From Roseibium sp. HPY-6 (GTDB lineage Bacteria > Pseudomonadota > Alphaproteobacteria > Rhizobiales > Stappiaceae): a DNA stretch of 64,000 nucleotides. Below the pieces are notes generated by a model, which was not told where the DNA came from, did not search any database, and saw only the letters and a list, made by a program, of their open reading frames with translations. Below are positions 26,986-35,613 of the stretch, in pieces. How positions within the stretch are numbered: the stretch's first letter is position 1; every line of letters begins with the position of its first letter. The position numbers were made by a program, and so were the translations under genes. The DNA lies in the NCBI RefSeq assembly GCF_040530035.1, contig NZ_JBEWCD010000003.1, positions 620,001 to 684,000 of the forward strand. Reading direction: 5' to 3'.

Positions 26986-28734
26986 ATGCGCGACACAGAA
27001 CACGTAAGCGAAATCGACCGGGTCCTGAAAGGACACGAAACCGGCAGGGACGAACTTGTCTCTGAAAGCTGGCGGCGCTGCGTCCAGACCTATGGCATGG
27101 ACCCGACGCGGCCCGAACCGCCCCATATCGTGACGGAGCAACGGCTCCGCGAGCATCAGGAACAATCCGAACGGTTGATCGCAACCGCCCGCTCGGGCCT
27201 TCAAACGCTCTTCAAGCAGGTTGCGGGGCAAAACTACGTTCTGATCCTGGCAGATGCGAAAGGCATCAGCGTCGATTTTTTCGGTGACCCGAGATTTGAA
27301 GAGGAGTTGCGCCAGGCGGGGCTCTATCTGGGGTCCGACTGGTCGGAAGACCTGGCGGGCACCTGCGGCGTCGGGTCCTGCATCGTGACCGGTGAAGCGG
27401 TCACCATTCATCAGGGCGATCACTTCGGGCTGTCGCACACGCCGCTGTCCTGTACCTCTGCACCGATTTTCGACACGAGTGGGAATCTCGCAGCCGTTCT
27501 GGACGTCTCCCTGCTGCGCTCGCCGAGTCCCAAGTCCAGCCAGAATCTGGCAATGAACCTGGTGAAATCGTCGGCACGGCGCGTCGAAATGGCAAACCTC
27601 ATGGCCATGAAACGCCGCGAATGGGTTCTGCGCTTTTCCACGTCGGCAGAGTTTCTGGAAGTCGACCCGGAGGCCGCCGTCGCGCTGGATGAAAGTGGGC
27701 ACATCACGGGCATGACACGGGGGGCCCTGAATTGCTTCGGGGCAATGGATGCCGCCGACCTCATTGGAACGCGTATCGACCAGCATGTGGACATGAGCAT
27801 TGACGATATGCCTGAACTCATGCGTGGACGCCCACCGGAAGAACGTGTGCTGCGCCTGCGGGATGGGCGCGGTCTCTTCGGACACGCAATCGCTCCACAG
27901 TCCCCGAGAGGGCCGCGCCCGCAGGCCACGGGCGCTTTGTCCGGCCCGTTGCGCGGTTTCTGCGGCTCGGATCCAGTCCTGGCGCAACTGGCCGCAAAGG
28001 TGGATCGGCTGGCTGCGACACAAGTGCCGATCCTGCTGGTTGGCGAAACCGGAACCGGCAAGGAGTATCTCGCCAGAGCGATTCATGTGCTCGGACCGCC
28101 CAACCGGGCTTTTCACACGCTGTTTTGTGCCGCGCTGAAAAAGGAAAAGGTAGACGCGATCGCCGAGGCGGGTGCAGGGACCGTGTTTTTGCGCGGTATC
28201 GAGGATCTGGACGAAAAAAGTCAGTCGCTTCTCCTTGCGCTGCTCGAGGCGCGCAGCGATTTGCGTGTTGTCGCGTCGATGCGTCAGGACCCCTCCGGAG
28301 GGGGCGGCCTGGAGGGCATCAGACCGGAGCTTTATTTCAGGCTGGCGGGTTCGGTGATTTCCATTCCGCCGCTGCGGCACCGCAAGGATTTTGATTGGCT
28401 CGTTGAACGCCTGCTCAGACGGTCTCCGAAGGACTATCGCCTGTCACCGGCAGCCCGCGCCGAATTGAATGGCCGGCATTGGCCAGGCAACATCCGCGAA
28501 TTGTCGACGGCGCTGGAGATCGCAATGGCACTGGTCGACGGTAATGTGATCGATTTACCTGATCTGCCCCCACCGGCCCTGTCGGGGCCGGCAGAAAGTC
28601 CACCTGAACAGGATCTGGAAGCGCTGCTCGATGCCTGTGACTGGAACATGTCTCTGGTGGCTCGGCGGCTTGGGGTCAATCGGTCCACCATCCTGCGTCG
28701 GATGCGAAAGGCGGGGCTTTCGAACAAGCGCTGA
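26986..28734 (+). CDS. AcoR-like GAF/AAA+/Fis transcriptional regulator lacking GAFTGA and Walker B
   Basis: A 582-residue protein starting at ATG 26986 with GGGAGG upstream. It has an AcoR-type N-terminus (SESWRRCVQTYGMD), a GAF domain (YVLILADAKGISVDFFGD to SAPIFDTSGNLAAVLDVS), a middle region, an AAA+ domain with Walker A LLVGETGTGKE, and a Fis-type helix-turn-helix at the end (NMSLVARRLGVNRSTILRRM). The AAA+ domain has no ELFGH/GAFTGA segment: FCAALKKEKVDAI runs straight into AGAGTVFLRGIED, and the Walker B Asp-Glu is Arg-Gly. So it probably does not hydrolyse ATP or drive sigma-54, although the family does. It is likely to control the flavin monooxygenase gene downstream. Confidence 0.88.
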   Translation: MRDTEHVSEIDRVLKGHETGRDELVSESWRRCVQTYGMDPTRPEPPHIVTEQRLREHQEQSERLIATARSGLQTLFKQVAGQNYVLILADAKGISVDFFGDPRFEEELRQAGLYLGSDWSEDLAGTCGVGSCIVTGEAVTIHQGDHFGLSHTPLSCTSAPIFDTSGNLAAVLDVSLLRSPSPKSSQNLAMNLVKSSARRVEMANLMAMKRREWVLRFSTSAEFLEVDPEAAVALDESGHITGMTRGALNCFGAMDAADLIGTRIDQHVDMSIDDMPELMRGRPPEERVLRLRDGRGLFGHAIAPQSPRGPRPQATGALSGPLRGFCGSDPVLAQLAAKVDRLAATQVPILLVGETGTGKEYLARAIHVLGPPNRAFHTLFCAALKKEKVDAIAEAGAGTVFLRGIEDLDEKSQSLLLALLEARSDLRVVASMRQDPSGGGGLEGIRPELYFRLAGSVISIPPLRHRKDFDWLVERLLRRSPKDYRLSPAARAELNGRHWPGNIRELSTALEIAMALVDGNVIDLPDLPPPALSGPAESPPEQDLEALLDACDWNMSLVARRLGVNRSTILRRMRKAGLSNKR

Positions 28735-28779
28735 CGGCCACTCTTGCGCGCGTTTTAACCTGTAAAGCGGAGTTGCGCC

Positions 28780-28797
28780 TTGTTGCGTGCGCAACAA
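28780..28797. promoter_or_regulatory. Perfect palindrome TTGTTGCG-TG-CGCAACAA, probable operator
   Basis: Eight-base perfect arms, 45 bases past the regulator stop and about 105 bases before the monooxygenase start. A partial half-site (GTTGCGC) lies at 28772-28778. The place and symmetry fit the binding site of the Fis-type dimer encoded just upstream. No convincing -24/-12 promoter follows, in line with the missing GAFTGA. Confidence 0.55.
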
Positions 28798-28901
28798 AGG
28801 CCGACGATTCTTCAGCTTTACTTATTCATTCAGCCTGCTCGAGATGGCGAACCGACCGCTTCCTCTGCAATCCTTCCGGATATGAAAACGGGAGGAAAAG
28901 A

Positions 28902-30701
28902 ATGCTCGACACACCTTTGGTTCACCAGACCGAGACTTTTTTGAAGACCTTCGGCGATGCTCTGGCAGCCGGTAACATCGAAGAAGCCGTCAATCTCTTT
29001 CAGGACGACTGTTACTGGCGCGACCTTGTCGCCTTCACATGGAACATCAAGACCGTAGAGGGAAAGGAACAGGTCCGGGATATGCTTACCCGGCAGCTGA
29101 GCACGATTGCGCCCAGCAACTGGACTTTGGCGGAAGGCGAGGTTCCGACCGAGGAAGGCGGCATTGTCACGGCCTGGATCCAGTTCGAAACGAAGCTTGC
29201 GCGCTGCTTTGGTCTGATCCGCCTGAAGGATGACAAGATCTGGACCCTCCTGACGACAATGGTCGAACTGAAGGGTCACGAGGAACCCAGAGGGTTTCAG
29301 AGGCCGCTGGGTGCCAAGCACGGTGCCGGCAAACACAGGCCGACCTGGAAGGAAGAGCGCGAGCGCGAAGACGCCGAACTCGGGCATACGGTTCAGCCCT
29401 ATTGCGTGATCATTGGTGGCGGCCAGGGTGGCATTGCCCTTGGAGCCCGCCTGCGCCAACTCGGAGTTCCGACAATCATTGTCGAAAAGAACGACCGCCC
29501 CGGAGACAGCTGGCGCAACCGTTACAAGTCGCTCTGCCTGCATGACCCGGTCTGGTACGACCACCTGCCCTACATCAAGTTTCCGGAGAACTGGCCGATC
29601 TTCAGCCCGAAGGACAAGATCGGCGACTGGCTGGAAATGTACACCAAGGTCATGGAGCTGAATTATTGGACCGGAACCGTCGCCAAATCGGCAAGCTATG
29701 ACGAGGCGACCAAGGAATGGACCATCGTCGTTGAACGCAACGGTGAGGAAATCACGCTTCGGCCAAAGCAGCTTGTGATGGCGACCGGTATGTCGGGCAA
29801 GGCGAATGTCCCGCAATTCCCGGGCATGGAAACCTTCCGCGGCGATCAGCATCATTCATCGAAGCATCCGGGGCCCGACGCCTATCGCGGCAAGAAGGCC
29901 GTCGTCGTTGGTTCGAACAACTCGGCACACGACATTTGTGCAGCGCTTTGGGAAAATGATGTCGACGTGACGATGGTTCAGCGGTCGTCGACACATATTG
30001 TCCGTTCCGACACGCTGATGGATGTCGGGCTGGGAGCGCTTTACTCCGAAGAAGCGGTGCGCGCCGGAATGACAACCGAAAAAGCCGATCTGATCTTCGC
30101 CTCGCTGCCCTACCACATTCTGCACGAGTTCCAGATACCGGCTTATGCGGAAATGAAGAAACGCGACGCGGACTTTTATGACGGACTTGAAAAGGCCGGT
30201 TTCTGGCTCGACTGGGGCGATGATGACAGCGGCCTCTTCATGAAGTATCTGCGCCGTGGGTCTGGCTATTACATCGATATCGGTGCAAGCCAGCTTATCA
30301 TTGACGGCGAAATCAAGCTGAAAAGGGGTCAGGTGACCGAAGTGGTCGAAGACGGCGTGGTTCTCGACGACGGGTCCAAACTGGAAGCTGATGTGATCGT
30401 CTATGCGACGGGGTATGGCTCGATGAACGGCTGGGTCGCCGATCTCATGGGACAGGAAATGGCTGACCGGGTCGGCAAGGTCTGGGGTCTGGGTTCAGAC
30501 ACCACCAAAGACCCCGGCCCCTGGGAAGGCGAGCAGCGCAATATGTGGAAACCGACACAGCAGGACGCCCTGTGGTTCCATGGTGGCAATCTTCACCAAT
30601 CGCGCCACTATTCGCAATTCCTGTCCCTGCAATTGAAAGCACGGATGGAAGGACTGGAAACGCCGGTCTATGGCCTTCAGGAGGTCCATCACCTGTCGTG
30701 A
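28902..30701 (+). CDS. Flavin-dependent monooxygenase (FMO/YUC type) fused to an N-terminal SnoaL-like domain
   Basis: A 599-residue protein. Residues 1-130 resemble a SnoaL/NTF2-like domain (NIEEAVNLFQDDCYWRDLVAFTW, then LIRLKDDKIWTLLTTM). Residues from about 165 form the oxidoreductase: FAD-binding IIGGGQGGIALGARL, NRPGDSWRNRY-like KNDRPGDSWRNRYKSL, an FMO-type FRGDQHHSSKH box, NADPH-binding VVVGSNNSAHD and a late VIVYATGYGSM motif. Such enzymes oxygenate nitrogen, sulfur or ketone substrates; this one is unassigned. Start ATG 28902 after GGGAGG. It follows the AcoR-like regulator and is followed by a strong hairpin. The two-domain form occurs in other bacteria. Confidence 0.9.
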   Translation: MLDTPLVHQTETFLKTFGDALAAGNIEEAVNLFQDDCYWRDLVAFTWNIKTVEGKEQVRDMLTRQLSTIAPSNWTLAEGEVPTEEGGIVTAWIQFETKLARCFGLIRLKDDKIWTLLTTMVELKGHEEPRGFQRPLGAKHGAGKHRPTWKEEREREDAELGHTVQPYCVIIGGGQGGIALGARLRQLGVPTIIVEKNDRPGDSWRNRYKSLCLHDPVWYDHLPYIKFPENWPIFSPKDKIGDWLEMYTKVMELNYWTGTVAKSASYDEATKEWTIVVERNGEEITLRPKQLVMATGMSGKANVPQFPGMETFRGDQHHSSKHPGPDAYRGKKAVVVGSNNSAHDICAALWENDVDVTMVQRSSTHIVRSDTLMDVGLGALYSEEAVRAGMTTEKADLIFASLPYHILHEFQIPAYAEMKKRDADFYDGLEKAGFWLDWGDDDSGLFMKYLRRGSGYYIDIGASQLIIDGEIKLKRGQVTEVVEDGVVLDDGSKLEADVIVYATGYGSMNGWVADLMGQEMADRVGKVWGLGSDTTKDPGPWEGEQRNMWKPTQQDALWFHGGNLHQSRHYSQFLSLQLKARMEGLETPVYGLQEVHHLS

Positions 30702-30707
30702 TGACAA

Positions 30708-30735
30708 GGCGACCCGGCTCTTCGGCCGGGTCGCC
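30708..30735 (+). terminator. Strong hairpin after the monooxygenase gene
   Basis: GGCGACCCGGC and GCCGGGTCGCC form an 11-bp perfect stem around a TCTTCG loop, seven bases after the stop codon. There is no clear T-tract, so it may act as an mRNA-stabilising end rather than a classical intrinsic terminator. Confidence 0.65.
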
Positions 30736-30901
30736 TGACAAACGGCAGCAAGAGAGGAGAATTCCAAAACAAAGAAAGACTTGCCCGCAGAATAAATTGC
30801 AAGATTCATTCAATTGTATTTTTCGTTGAACGTCGCTTCAAAAACAGCCAGCTTCCAAATCCTATTTTTTGAAACGCATCTCGAAGCTTAAGGAGCGATG
30901 A

Positions 30902-31882
30902 TTGCAAATCATCTCCGAAGAAATAATGGATCGTGCCTGCGGCTGTTTATTGGGGCAGCTTGCCGGCGACTCGCTCGGATCTCTCGTTGAATTCAAAGAT
31001 GCATTGGAAATAGCGGACCTCTATCCCGAAGGCGTACGGGATCTGAAGGATGGCGGTACCTGGAATCTGATATCAGGTCAGCCAACCGACGACAGTGAAA
31101 TGGCTTTGGCGCTCGCTCGGACCATTGTGGCAAAAGGCACATTCGAAGAAACCAGCGTGGCAGAAGCCTATATTCGCTGGTGGAAGTCTGGTCCCTTCGA
31201 CATCGGATTGACCACTTCCCACGGTATTTCGGCACTGTCCAATGGACAACGGACGAACTCGGAAAGTCAGGCGAATGGCGCGTTGATGCGAATAAGTCCA
31301 GTGGGAGTATTTGCCGCTGGTAACCCGTCGCTTGCGGCCAAAGTTGCCGTTCTCGATGCTGCTCTGACCCATCCTCATCCTGTATGTCGGTCCGCAAATG
31401 CAGCCTTTGCTGCCGCACTTGCCAGCGGAATAGCTGGAAATAGCCCGAGGATCATGTGGGAGACGGCGTTCGAACATGCTGACTGTTGTCCCGGTACAGC
31501 ACTGGGTTCAAAAGTTGTCCGTGAGCGACTGAGGAGCGCGGAATCTGAACCACCATATGAATTCTACGATCAAATGGGTTGGGTTCTCACAGCATTTCAA
31601 AATGCTTTTTTTCATCTTCTTACAGGCAATACGCTAGAAAGCGCGATAATTTGGACGGTTGGGAGCGGCGGTGACACTGACACGAATGCTGCGATTTGCG
31701 GCGCGTTGCTGGGCGCTACGCAAGGGCGTACCGCCATTCCCGATCGATGGCGTGAGCCGATATTGTCTTGCCAGCCGACTATCGATGCCGGTGCTGTCCA
31801 CCCGCGACCGCAGGAATATTGGCCCACTGATGTTGAGGCGTTGGTAGAAAACCTGCTCAAGCTTTCATTGCGCAATCTCTAA
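30902..31882 (+). CDS. ADP-ribosylglycohydrolase (DraG-like) family protein
   Basis: A 326-residue protein. Family motifs are GCLLGQLAGDSLGSLVEF at the N-terminus, the metal site QPTDDSEMALALA (Thr-Asp-Asp), NGALMRISPVG in the middle, and GSGGDTDTNAAICGALLGA near the end (the second Asp-x-Asp-Thr metal site). All the metal ligands are present, so it should hydrolyse ADP-ribosyl bonds or a related glycosidic link. The start is TTG at 30902, backed by AAGGAG six bases upstream. No ADP-ribosyltransferase lies next to it. The gene is visibly more A+T-rich than its neighbours, which suggests transfer. Confidence 0.88.
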   Translation: MQIISEEIMDRACGCLLGQLAGDSLGSLVEFKDALEIADLYPEGVRDLKDGGTWNLISGQPTDDSEMALALARTIVAKGTFEETSVAEAYIRWWKSGPFDIGLTTSHGISALSNGQRTNSESQANGALMRISPVGVFAAGNPSLAAKVAVLDAALTHPHPVCRSANAAFAAALASGIAGNSPRIMWETAFEHADCCPGTALGSKVVRERLRSAESEPPYEFYDQMGWVLTAFQNAFFHLLTGNTLESAIIWTVGSGGDTDTNAAICGALLGATQGRTAIPDRWREPILSCQPTIDAGAVHPRPQEYWPTDVEALVENLLKLSLRNL

Positions 31883-32031
31883 CGGTCGTTGGAAGGGGCT
31901 TTCGTTTCAGGAATCCTGTCGCTGGGAGCGGCTCATCGTTTGCGAACGACAGCCTCTTCATGCGCGATACCGCAACAGTCGCACTTGTAGGAGAAACTCC
32001 GTTTTTCTTCGTCAATTGCAATGACCACGCC

Positions 32032-32991
32032 TCAAAGCCCTTCGAAGAGGGCCGTCGACAGGTAGCGTTCTGCAAACGAGGGGATGATGACGACGATGTT
32101 CTTGCCGTCCATGCCGTCGCGCTGGCCGACCCTGATCGCAGCGGTCAGGGCAGCGCCGGATGAGATACCGACGGGCAAGCCCTCCAACTTTGCGACTTCC
32201 CGGGCCATGGCAAAGGCCTCGTCGTTGGAGACCGTTGCGACTTCATCGTAGACCTCGGTATCCAGAACGCCGGGCACAAAGCCCGCACCGATGCCCTGGA
32301 TCTTGTGAGGTCCGGGCTCGCCGCCCGACAGGATCGGACTATCGGTCGGTTCGACGGCGACCACATGCAAATCCGGTTTACGCTGCTTGAGCACCTGGGA
32401 AACACCTGTAATCGTACCCCCGGTGCCTATACCGGAGACGAATACGTCGATTGAGCCGTCGGTGTCATTCCAGATTTCCTCCGCCGTCGTGTTGCGGTGA
32501 ATTTCCGGGTTGGCCGGATTCTCGAATTGTTGCGGTATCAAAGCACCATCGATCTCGCTCACGAGTTCCTCGGCGCGCGCGATAGCGCCTTTCATGCCCT
32601 TGGCTCCATCGGTCAGCTCCAGTTCTGCGCCAAGGATCAGCAGCATTTTTCTGCGCTCGACCGACATGGTTTCCGGCATGACAAGGATGAGCCGATAGCC
32701 TTTGGCGGCGGCAACGAAGGCTAGCGCGATACCGGTATTGCCGGATGTCGGTTCCACAAGCGTCGATTTGCCTGGCGCGATTTTGCCGTCCCGTTCCATG
32801 GCCTCGATCATGGCGACGCCGATGCGGTCCTTGACGCTTGCGATCGGATTGAAGAATTCGAGTTTGGCCAGAAGAGTGCCTTTGACACCATGGGTCTGGG
32901 CGAGCCTGTCCAGCCGCACAATCGGCGTGTCGCCAATCGTTTCGGTAATGGAAGAATAGATTTTTCCCCGGCCGCTCGTCTTCATTGTCAT
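32032..32991 (-). CDS. cysK: Cysteine synthase A (O-acetylserine sulfhydrylase)
   Basis: A PLP enzyme that makes cysteine from O-acetylserine and sulfide. From ATG 32989-32991 the protein is 319 residues. It shows IGDTPIVRL, the PLP-lysine box [11 protein letters not shown], the substrate loop [15 protein letters not shown] and the phosphate-binding [11 protein letters not shown], all typical of CysK. The start is preceded by GGAGA. The frame is open far upstream, but that part has no homology. It lies behind dut and the HAD gene on the same strand with a 136-base gap, so it probably has its own promoter. It converges with the ADP-ribosylglycohydrolase. Confidence 0.95.
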   Translation of the reverse strand: MTMKTSGRGKIYSSITETIGDTPIVRLDRLAQTHGVKGTLLAKLEFFNPIASVKDRIGVAMIEAMERDGKIAPGKSTLVEPTSGNTGIALAFVAAAKGYRLILVMPETMSVERRKMLLILGAELELTDGAKGMKGAIARAEELVSEIDGALIPQQFENPANPEIHRNTTAEEIWNDTDGSIDVFVSGIGTGGTITGVSQVLKQRKPDLHVVAVEPTDSPILSGGEPGPHKIQGIGAGFVPGVLDTEVYDEVATVSNDEAFAMAREVAKLEGLPVGISSGAALTAAIRVGQRDGMDGKNIVVIIPSFAERYLSTALFEGL

Positions 32992-33127
32992 GACATCTCT
33001 CCCTGATTTGTCGGACGCCGGTTCAGCGGCGTCATATCTTGCGATGCGCCTCGAACCATCTGTTGAGATGTCTCTGGCGCTTTCGTCCCGCAAAACTCTA
33101 AGGGCAAAACCGGCTCGCAGAAAGTCT

Positions 33128-33787
33128 TCACGGATTGGAAAAGAGCAAGCCGGGCAGGTCTTCCATGTGCTCGAAGAGCACACCACCGGCTTTTCGCAAG
33201 GCGTCCCGGTCGCATGCCGGATCGTGGACAAATGCGAAAACTCGCATTCCGGCCGCCTTTCCGGCCAGAACACCTGGAAGGCTGTCTTCGATGACTGCGC
33301 AGTCTTCCGGGGCATGACCCATCGTGCGCGCAGCAAGCAGAAAGACATCCGGTGCCGGTTTGCCGTTGTCGCAGTCTTGCGAGGAAAAGAGTTTGTTTTT
33401 CAGTCTCGGCAACAGACCGGAGCTGCCGAGCGTTGCATGCATTTTTTCGTATTTGCCGGACGAGCCGACGCAATAGGGCGTTCCCCTTGTGTCAAGATAA
33501 TCCAGTACACCGGTAATGCCGGGTATCTGCGACACCCCGGCCTTGAAGCTGTCCAGATCGCGCTTTCGCACCTGATCCGGCCAGTCGCCGGGCAGCTCTT
33601 TACCGACCAGTTTCTCGATCATGTTCTGGATGGTTTCGAGAGGCCTGCCCATAAAGCGCTGCTGGCATTCCGGGCCGGTCATTGGAAAGCCAAGGTCTGT
33701 GATGAGCGATGCCATGGTTTGGTTCGTCAACCGTTCCGTATCGACGAGAACACCGTCGCAATCGAAAATGATAAGACTTGGGTCCAT
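33128..33787 (-). CDS. HAD-superfamily phosphatase (beta-phosphoglucomutase/GPH-like)
   Basis: A 219-residue HAD hydrolase, subfamily IA. The nucleophile motif [13 protein letters not shown] is at residues 6-18, motif [12 protein letters not shown] gives the Ser, the Lys is in [13 protein letters not shown] and the final acidic motif is [19 protein letters not shown]. It should dephosphorylate a small phosphate ester such as a sugar or phosphoglycolate; the exact substrate cannot be read off. It lies 11 bases downstream of dut, so the two are co-transcribed and it may act as a house-cleaning nucleotidase-like enzyme. Confidence 0.92.
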   Translation of the reverse strand: MDPSLIIFDCDGVLVDTERLTNQTMASLITDLGFPMTGPECQQRFMGRPLETIQNMIEKLVGKELPGDWPDQVRKRDLDSFKAGVSQIPGITGVLDYLDTRGTPYCVGSSGKYEKMHATLGSSGLLPRLKNKLFSSQDCDNGKPAPDVFLLAARTMGHAPEDCAVIEDSLPGVLAGKAAGMRVFAFVHDPACDRDALRKAGGVLFEHMEDLPGLLFSNP

Positions 33788-33798
33788 CCCTGTTTCCC

Positions 33799-34248
33799 TT
33801 AACCGCGCCCCGTTGAACCGAACCCGCCGCTGCCGCGCGCCGTGTCCGACAGTTCATCGACTTCCTCGATCGTTGCCTGCAACACCGGGGCGATGACCAT
33901 CTGTGCGATCCGTTCGCCGCGGACGATCTCAAACGGCGCGTCACCAAGGTTGATCAGGATGACCTTCACTTCACCACGGTAGTCCGCATCCACTGTTCCG
34001 GGTGTATTCAAAACGGTGATGCCGTGCTTGGCTGCCAGACCCGACCGGGGCCGGACCTGTGCTTCAAAACCTGCCGGCAGGGCCATCGACAATCCCGTTG
34101 GAACAAGGGCACGGCTGCCTGGCGCGAGTGTAACGGGCGCATCAACGGCGGCAATGAGGTCCATGCCCGCTGCAAGATCCGACTGATAGGCGGGCAAGGG
34201 CAGGTCTTTGCCATGATCAAGGCGTTTCAGTTCCAGAGTTACGCGCAT
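33799..34248 (-). CDS. dut: dUTP diphosphatase (dUTPase)
   Basis: A 149-residue trimeric dUTPase that keeps uracil out of DNA and supplies dUMP for thymidylate. Motifs in order: [54 protein letters not shown] and the C-terminal [17 protein letters not shown] [11 protein letters not shown] that closes on the neighbouring subunit. The start is ATG 34246-34248, where homology begins, although the frame is open to 34545. It heads the dut-HAD pair and is divergent from the Cys-rich exported protein. Confidence 0.96.
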   Translation of the reverse strand: MRVTLELKRLDHGKDLPLPAYQSDLAAGMDLIAAVDAPVTLAPGSRALVPTGLSMALPAGFEAQVRPRSGLAAKHGITVLNTPGTVDADYRGEVKVILINLGDAPFEIVRGERIAQMVIAPVLQATIEEVDELSDTARGSGGFGSTGRG

Positions 34249-34420
34249 CTGTTCATCCCCTGTTTGCATCGAGACGAAGGACGATATTCGACAACACTTG
34301 TCAAGATTGGCAAGGGTTTGTTTTCCTTCGCATATTTTTCCGCTAACGCCTTGAAGTTTAGGCAATCTCCTGAAACACTCTGACCCATCGTAATGTTGCC
34401 TTGGTTGGGAGATTTGCAAC

Positions 34421-34840
34421 ATGAGACGCATGATTTTCGCATTCGCAACGAGCATGTTGCTGGTGACTGCGCCTGCCGCCTTTGCGCAGACAGTGGGCTT
34501 TGCCGAGGCAATCAAGATCCTGTCGGCAAGTTGTGGCAAGGACATTGAAACCTACTGCAAGTCTGCGACCCTGGCGAACAATGGTATCGGCAAGTGTCTG
34601 GACCAGAATCAGGCCAAGGTTTCCCAGAAATGCAATGCGGACCGGGCGGTTGTGGTCACGCTCATTCAGGAGCGTCTTGCGGCGCAGGCTGCCGCCCCCA
34701 AGATCTGCCAGCGCGATGCTGCACAATATTGCAAGGGCGTGAAACCGGGTGCCGGTCATGTTCTGCGCTGCCTCCTGAAGGCACAGCCTTCCGTCAGCAA
34801 GAAATGCAACACCGCCATTGATCTGGCCGGATACCGCTAA
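34421..34840 (+). CDS. Exported cysteine-rich repeat protein (GLG1-like repeats)
   Basis: A 139-residue secreted protein with a clear signal peptide ([18 protein letters not shown], cleaved near residue 23). The mature part has eight cysteines in two repeats: [10 protein letters not shown]...KCL...KVSQKC and [10 protein letters not shown]...RCL...SVSKKC. That spacing is that of the Cys-rich repeat family named after eukaryotic Golgi glycoprotein 1. The function in bacteria is unknown; the cysteines should be disulfide-bonded in the periplasm. It is 19 bases before the OmpA-like gene and almost surely in one transcript with it. Confidence 0.8.
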   Translation: MRRMIFAFATSMLLVTAPAAFAQTVGFAEAIKILSASCGKDIETYCKSATLANNGIGKCLDQNQAKVSQKCNADRAVVVTLIQERLAAQAAAPKICQRDAAQYCKGVKPGAGHVLRCLLKAQPSVSKKCNTAIDLAGYR

Positions 34841-34859
34841 CGTTTCCTGGGGGACTATC

Positions 34860-35441
34860 ATGAAAAAGTATCTGCTCGCCGGTCTGTCGGCTGCATTTGT
34901 TGCCGTTAGCGTGTCTGGCGTAGCCGCACAGACCAAACTTAGCCGCAACGAAATCATCAATTCGCTTCAAGGCGCCCAACAGGAAGTCGATGTCAGTGCG
35001 GATGAACTGCAAAAAGCAGCTTTTGAAAACATCCAGAAATATCCCGGAGCAAATGCGCCTGCCAACCTTCCGCTCTGGGACAAGCTCGCGTCTCTGCGAC
35101 AGTTCAACGTTGAAATCACGTTTGATCTGAACTCCGCGCGCATCAGGCCGGAATCCTACGAAACCGTGGGTCTGATCGCTGATGCCCTGCACACGCCCTA
35201 CCTGCAGGGGCAGACTTTTTTCATTGTCGGCCATACCGATGCGACAGGTCCGCGCGATTACAATCTCGAGCTTTCAATCAAGCGGGCCCAGTCGGTGCGT
35301 GAAGCTTTGGTGACCACTTTTCAGGTTCCCGGTGAATATCTTCAGGCGGTTGGCCTCGGTGAGGAACAGCTCAGGGATCCAGCCAAGCCGGATTCGGGGA
35401 TCAATCGGCGCGTTCAGCTTATTAATGTCGGCTATCGTTGA
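34860..35441 (+). CDS. OmpA-family periplasmic/outer-membrane peptidoglycan-binding protein
   Basis: A 193-residue protein with a signal peptide (MKKYLLAGLSAAFVAVSVSG) and a C-terminal OmpA-like domain: VEITFDLNSARIRPES, FIVGHTDATGPRDYNLELSIKRAQSVREAL and NRRVQLINV. The GHTDxxG and NxxLSxxRA elements bind diaminopimelate in peptidoglycan. There is no beta-barrel and no lipobox, so it is probably a soluble or loosely wall-bound envelope protein. The start is ATG 34860. An intrinsic terminator follows, which closes the two-gene unit with the Cys-rich protein. Confidence 0.92.
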   Translation: MKKYLLAGLSAAFVAVSVSGVAAQTKLSRNEIINSLQGAQQEVDVSADELQKAAFENIQKYPGANAPANLPLWDKLASLRQFNVEITFDLNSARIRPESYETVGLIADALHTPYLQGQTFFIVGHTDATGPRDYNLELSIKRAQSVREALVTTFQVPGEYLQAVGLGEEQLRDPAKPDSGINRRVQLINVGYR

Positions 35442-35467
35442 GCCTGATGAACATTCAAAAATGCAAT

Positions 35468-35499
35468 ACCGCTTCCGCAGGTTCGGGAGCGGTTTTTTT
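35468..35499 (+). terminator. Intrinsic terminator of the Cys-rich/OmpA-like operon
   Basis: ACCGCTTCCG and CGGGAGCGGT form a 10-bp stem (one mismatch pair) around CAGGTT, followed by seven T residues. It is 26 bases after the stop codon. Confidence 0.9.
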
Positions 35500-35613
35500 A
35501 TGTCGTGATTGTTCCTGAATCTGGAACAGCCCTTCTTCTAAAAGTGACCTTCTCGTTCAGCAAGCCTGGCTTATCTTGAGATCAGTACGCCTGTTGAGTG
35601 AAGAAGTGAGCCG

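Noticed and set aside
26959..28380. 473-codon minus-strand frame over the AcoR-like regulator
   Set aside because: It is the shadow of a G+C-rich gene: Arg/His/Gln-rich with no recognisable domain.
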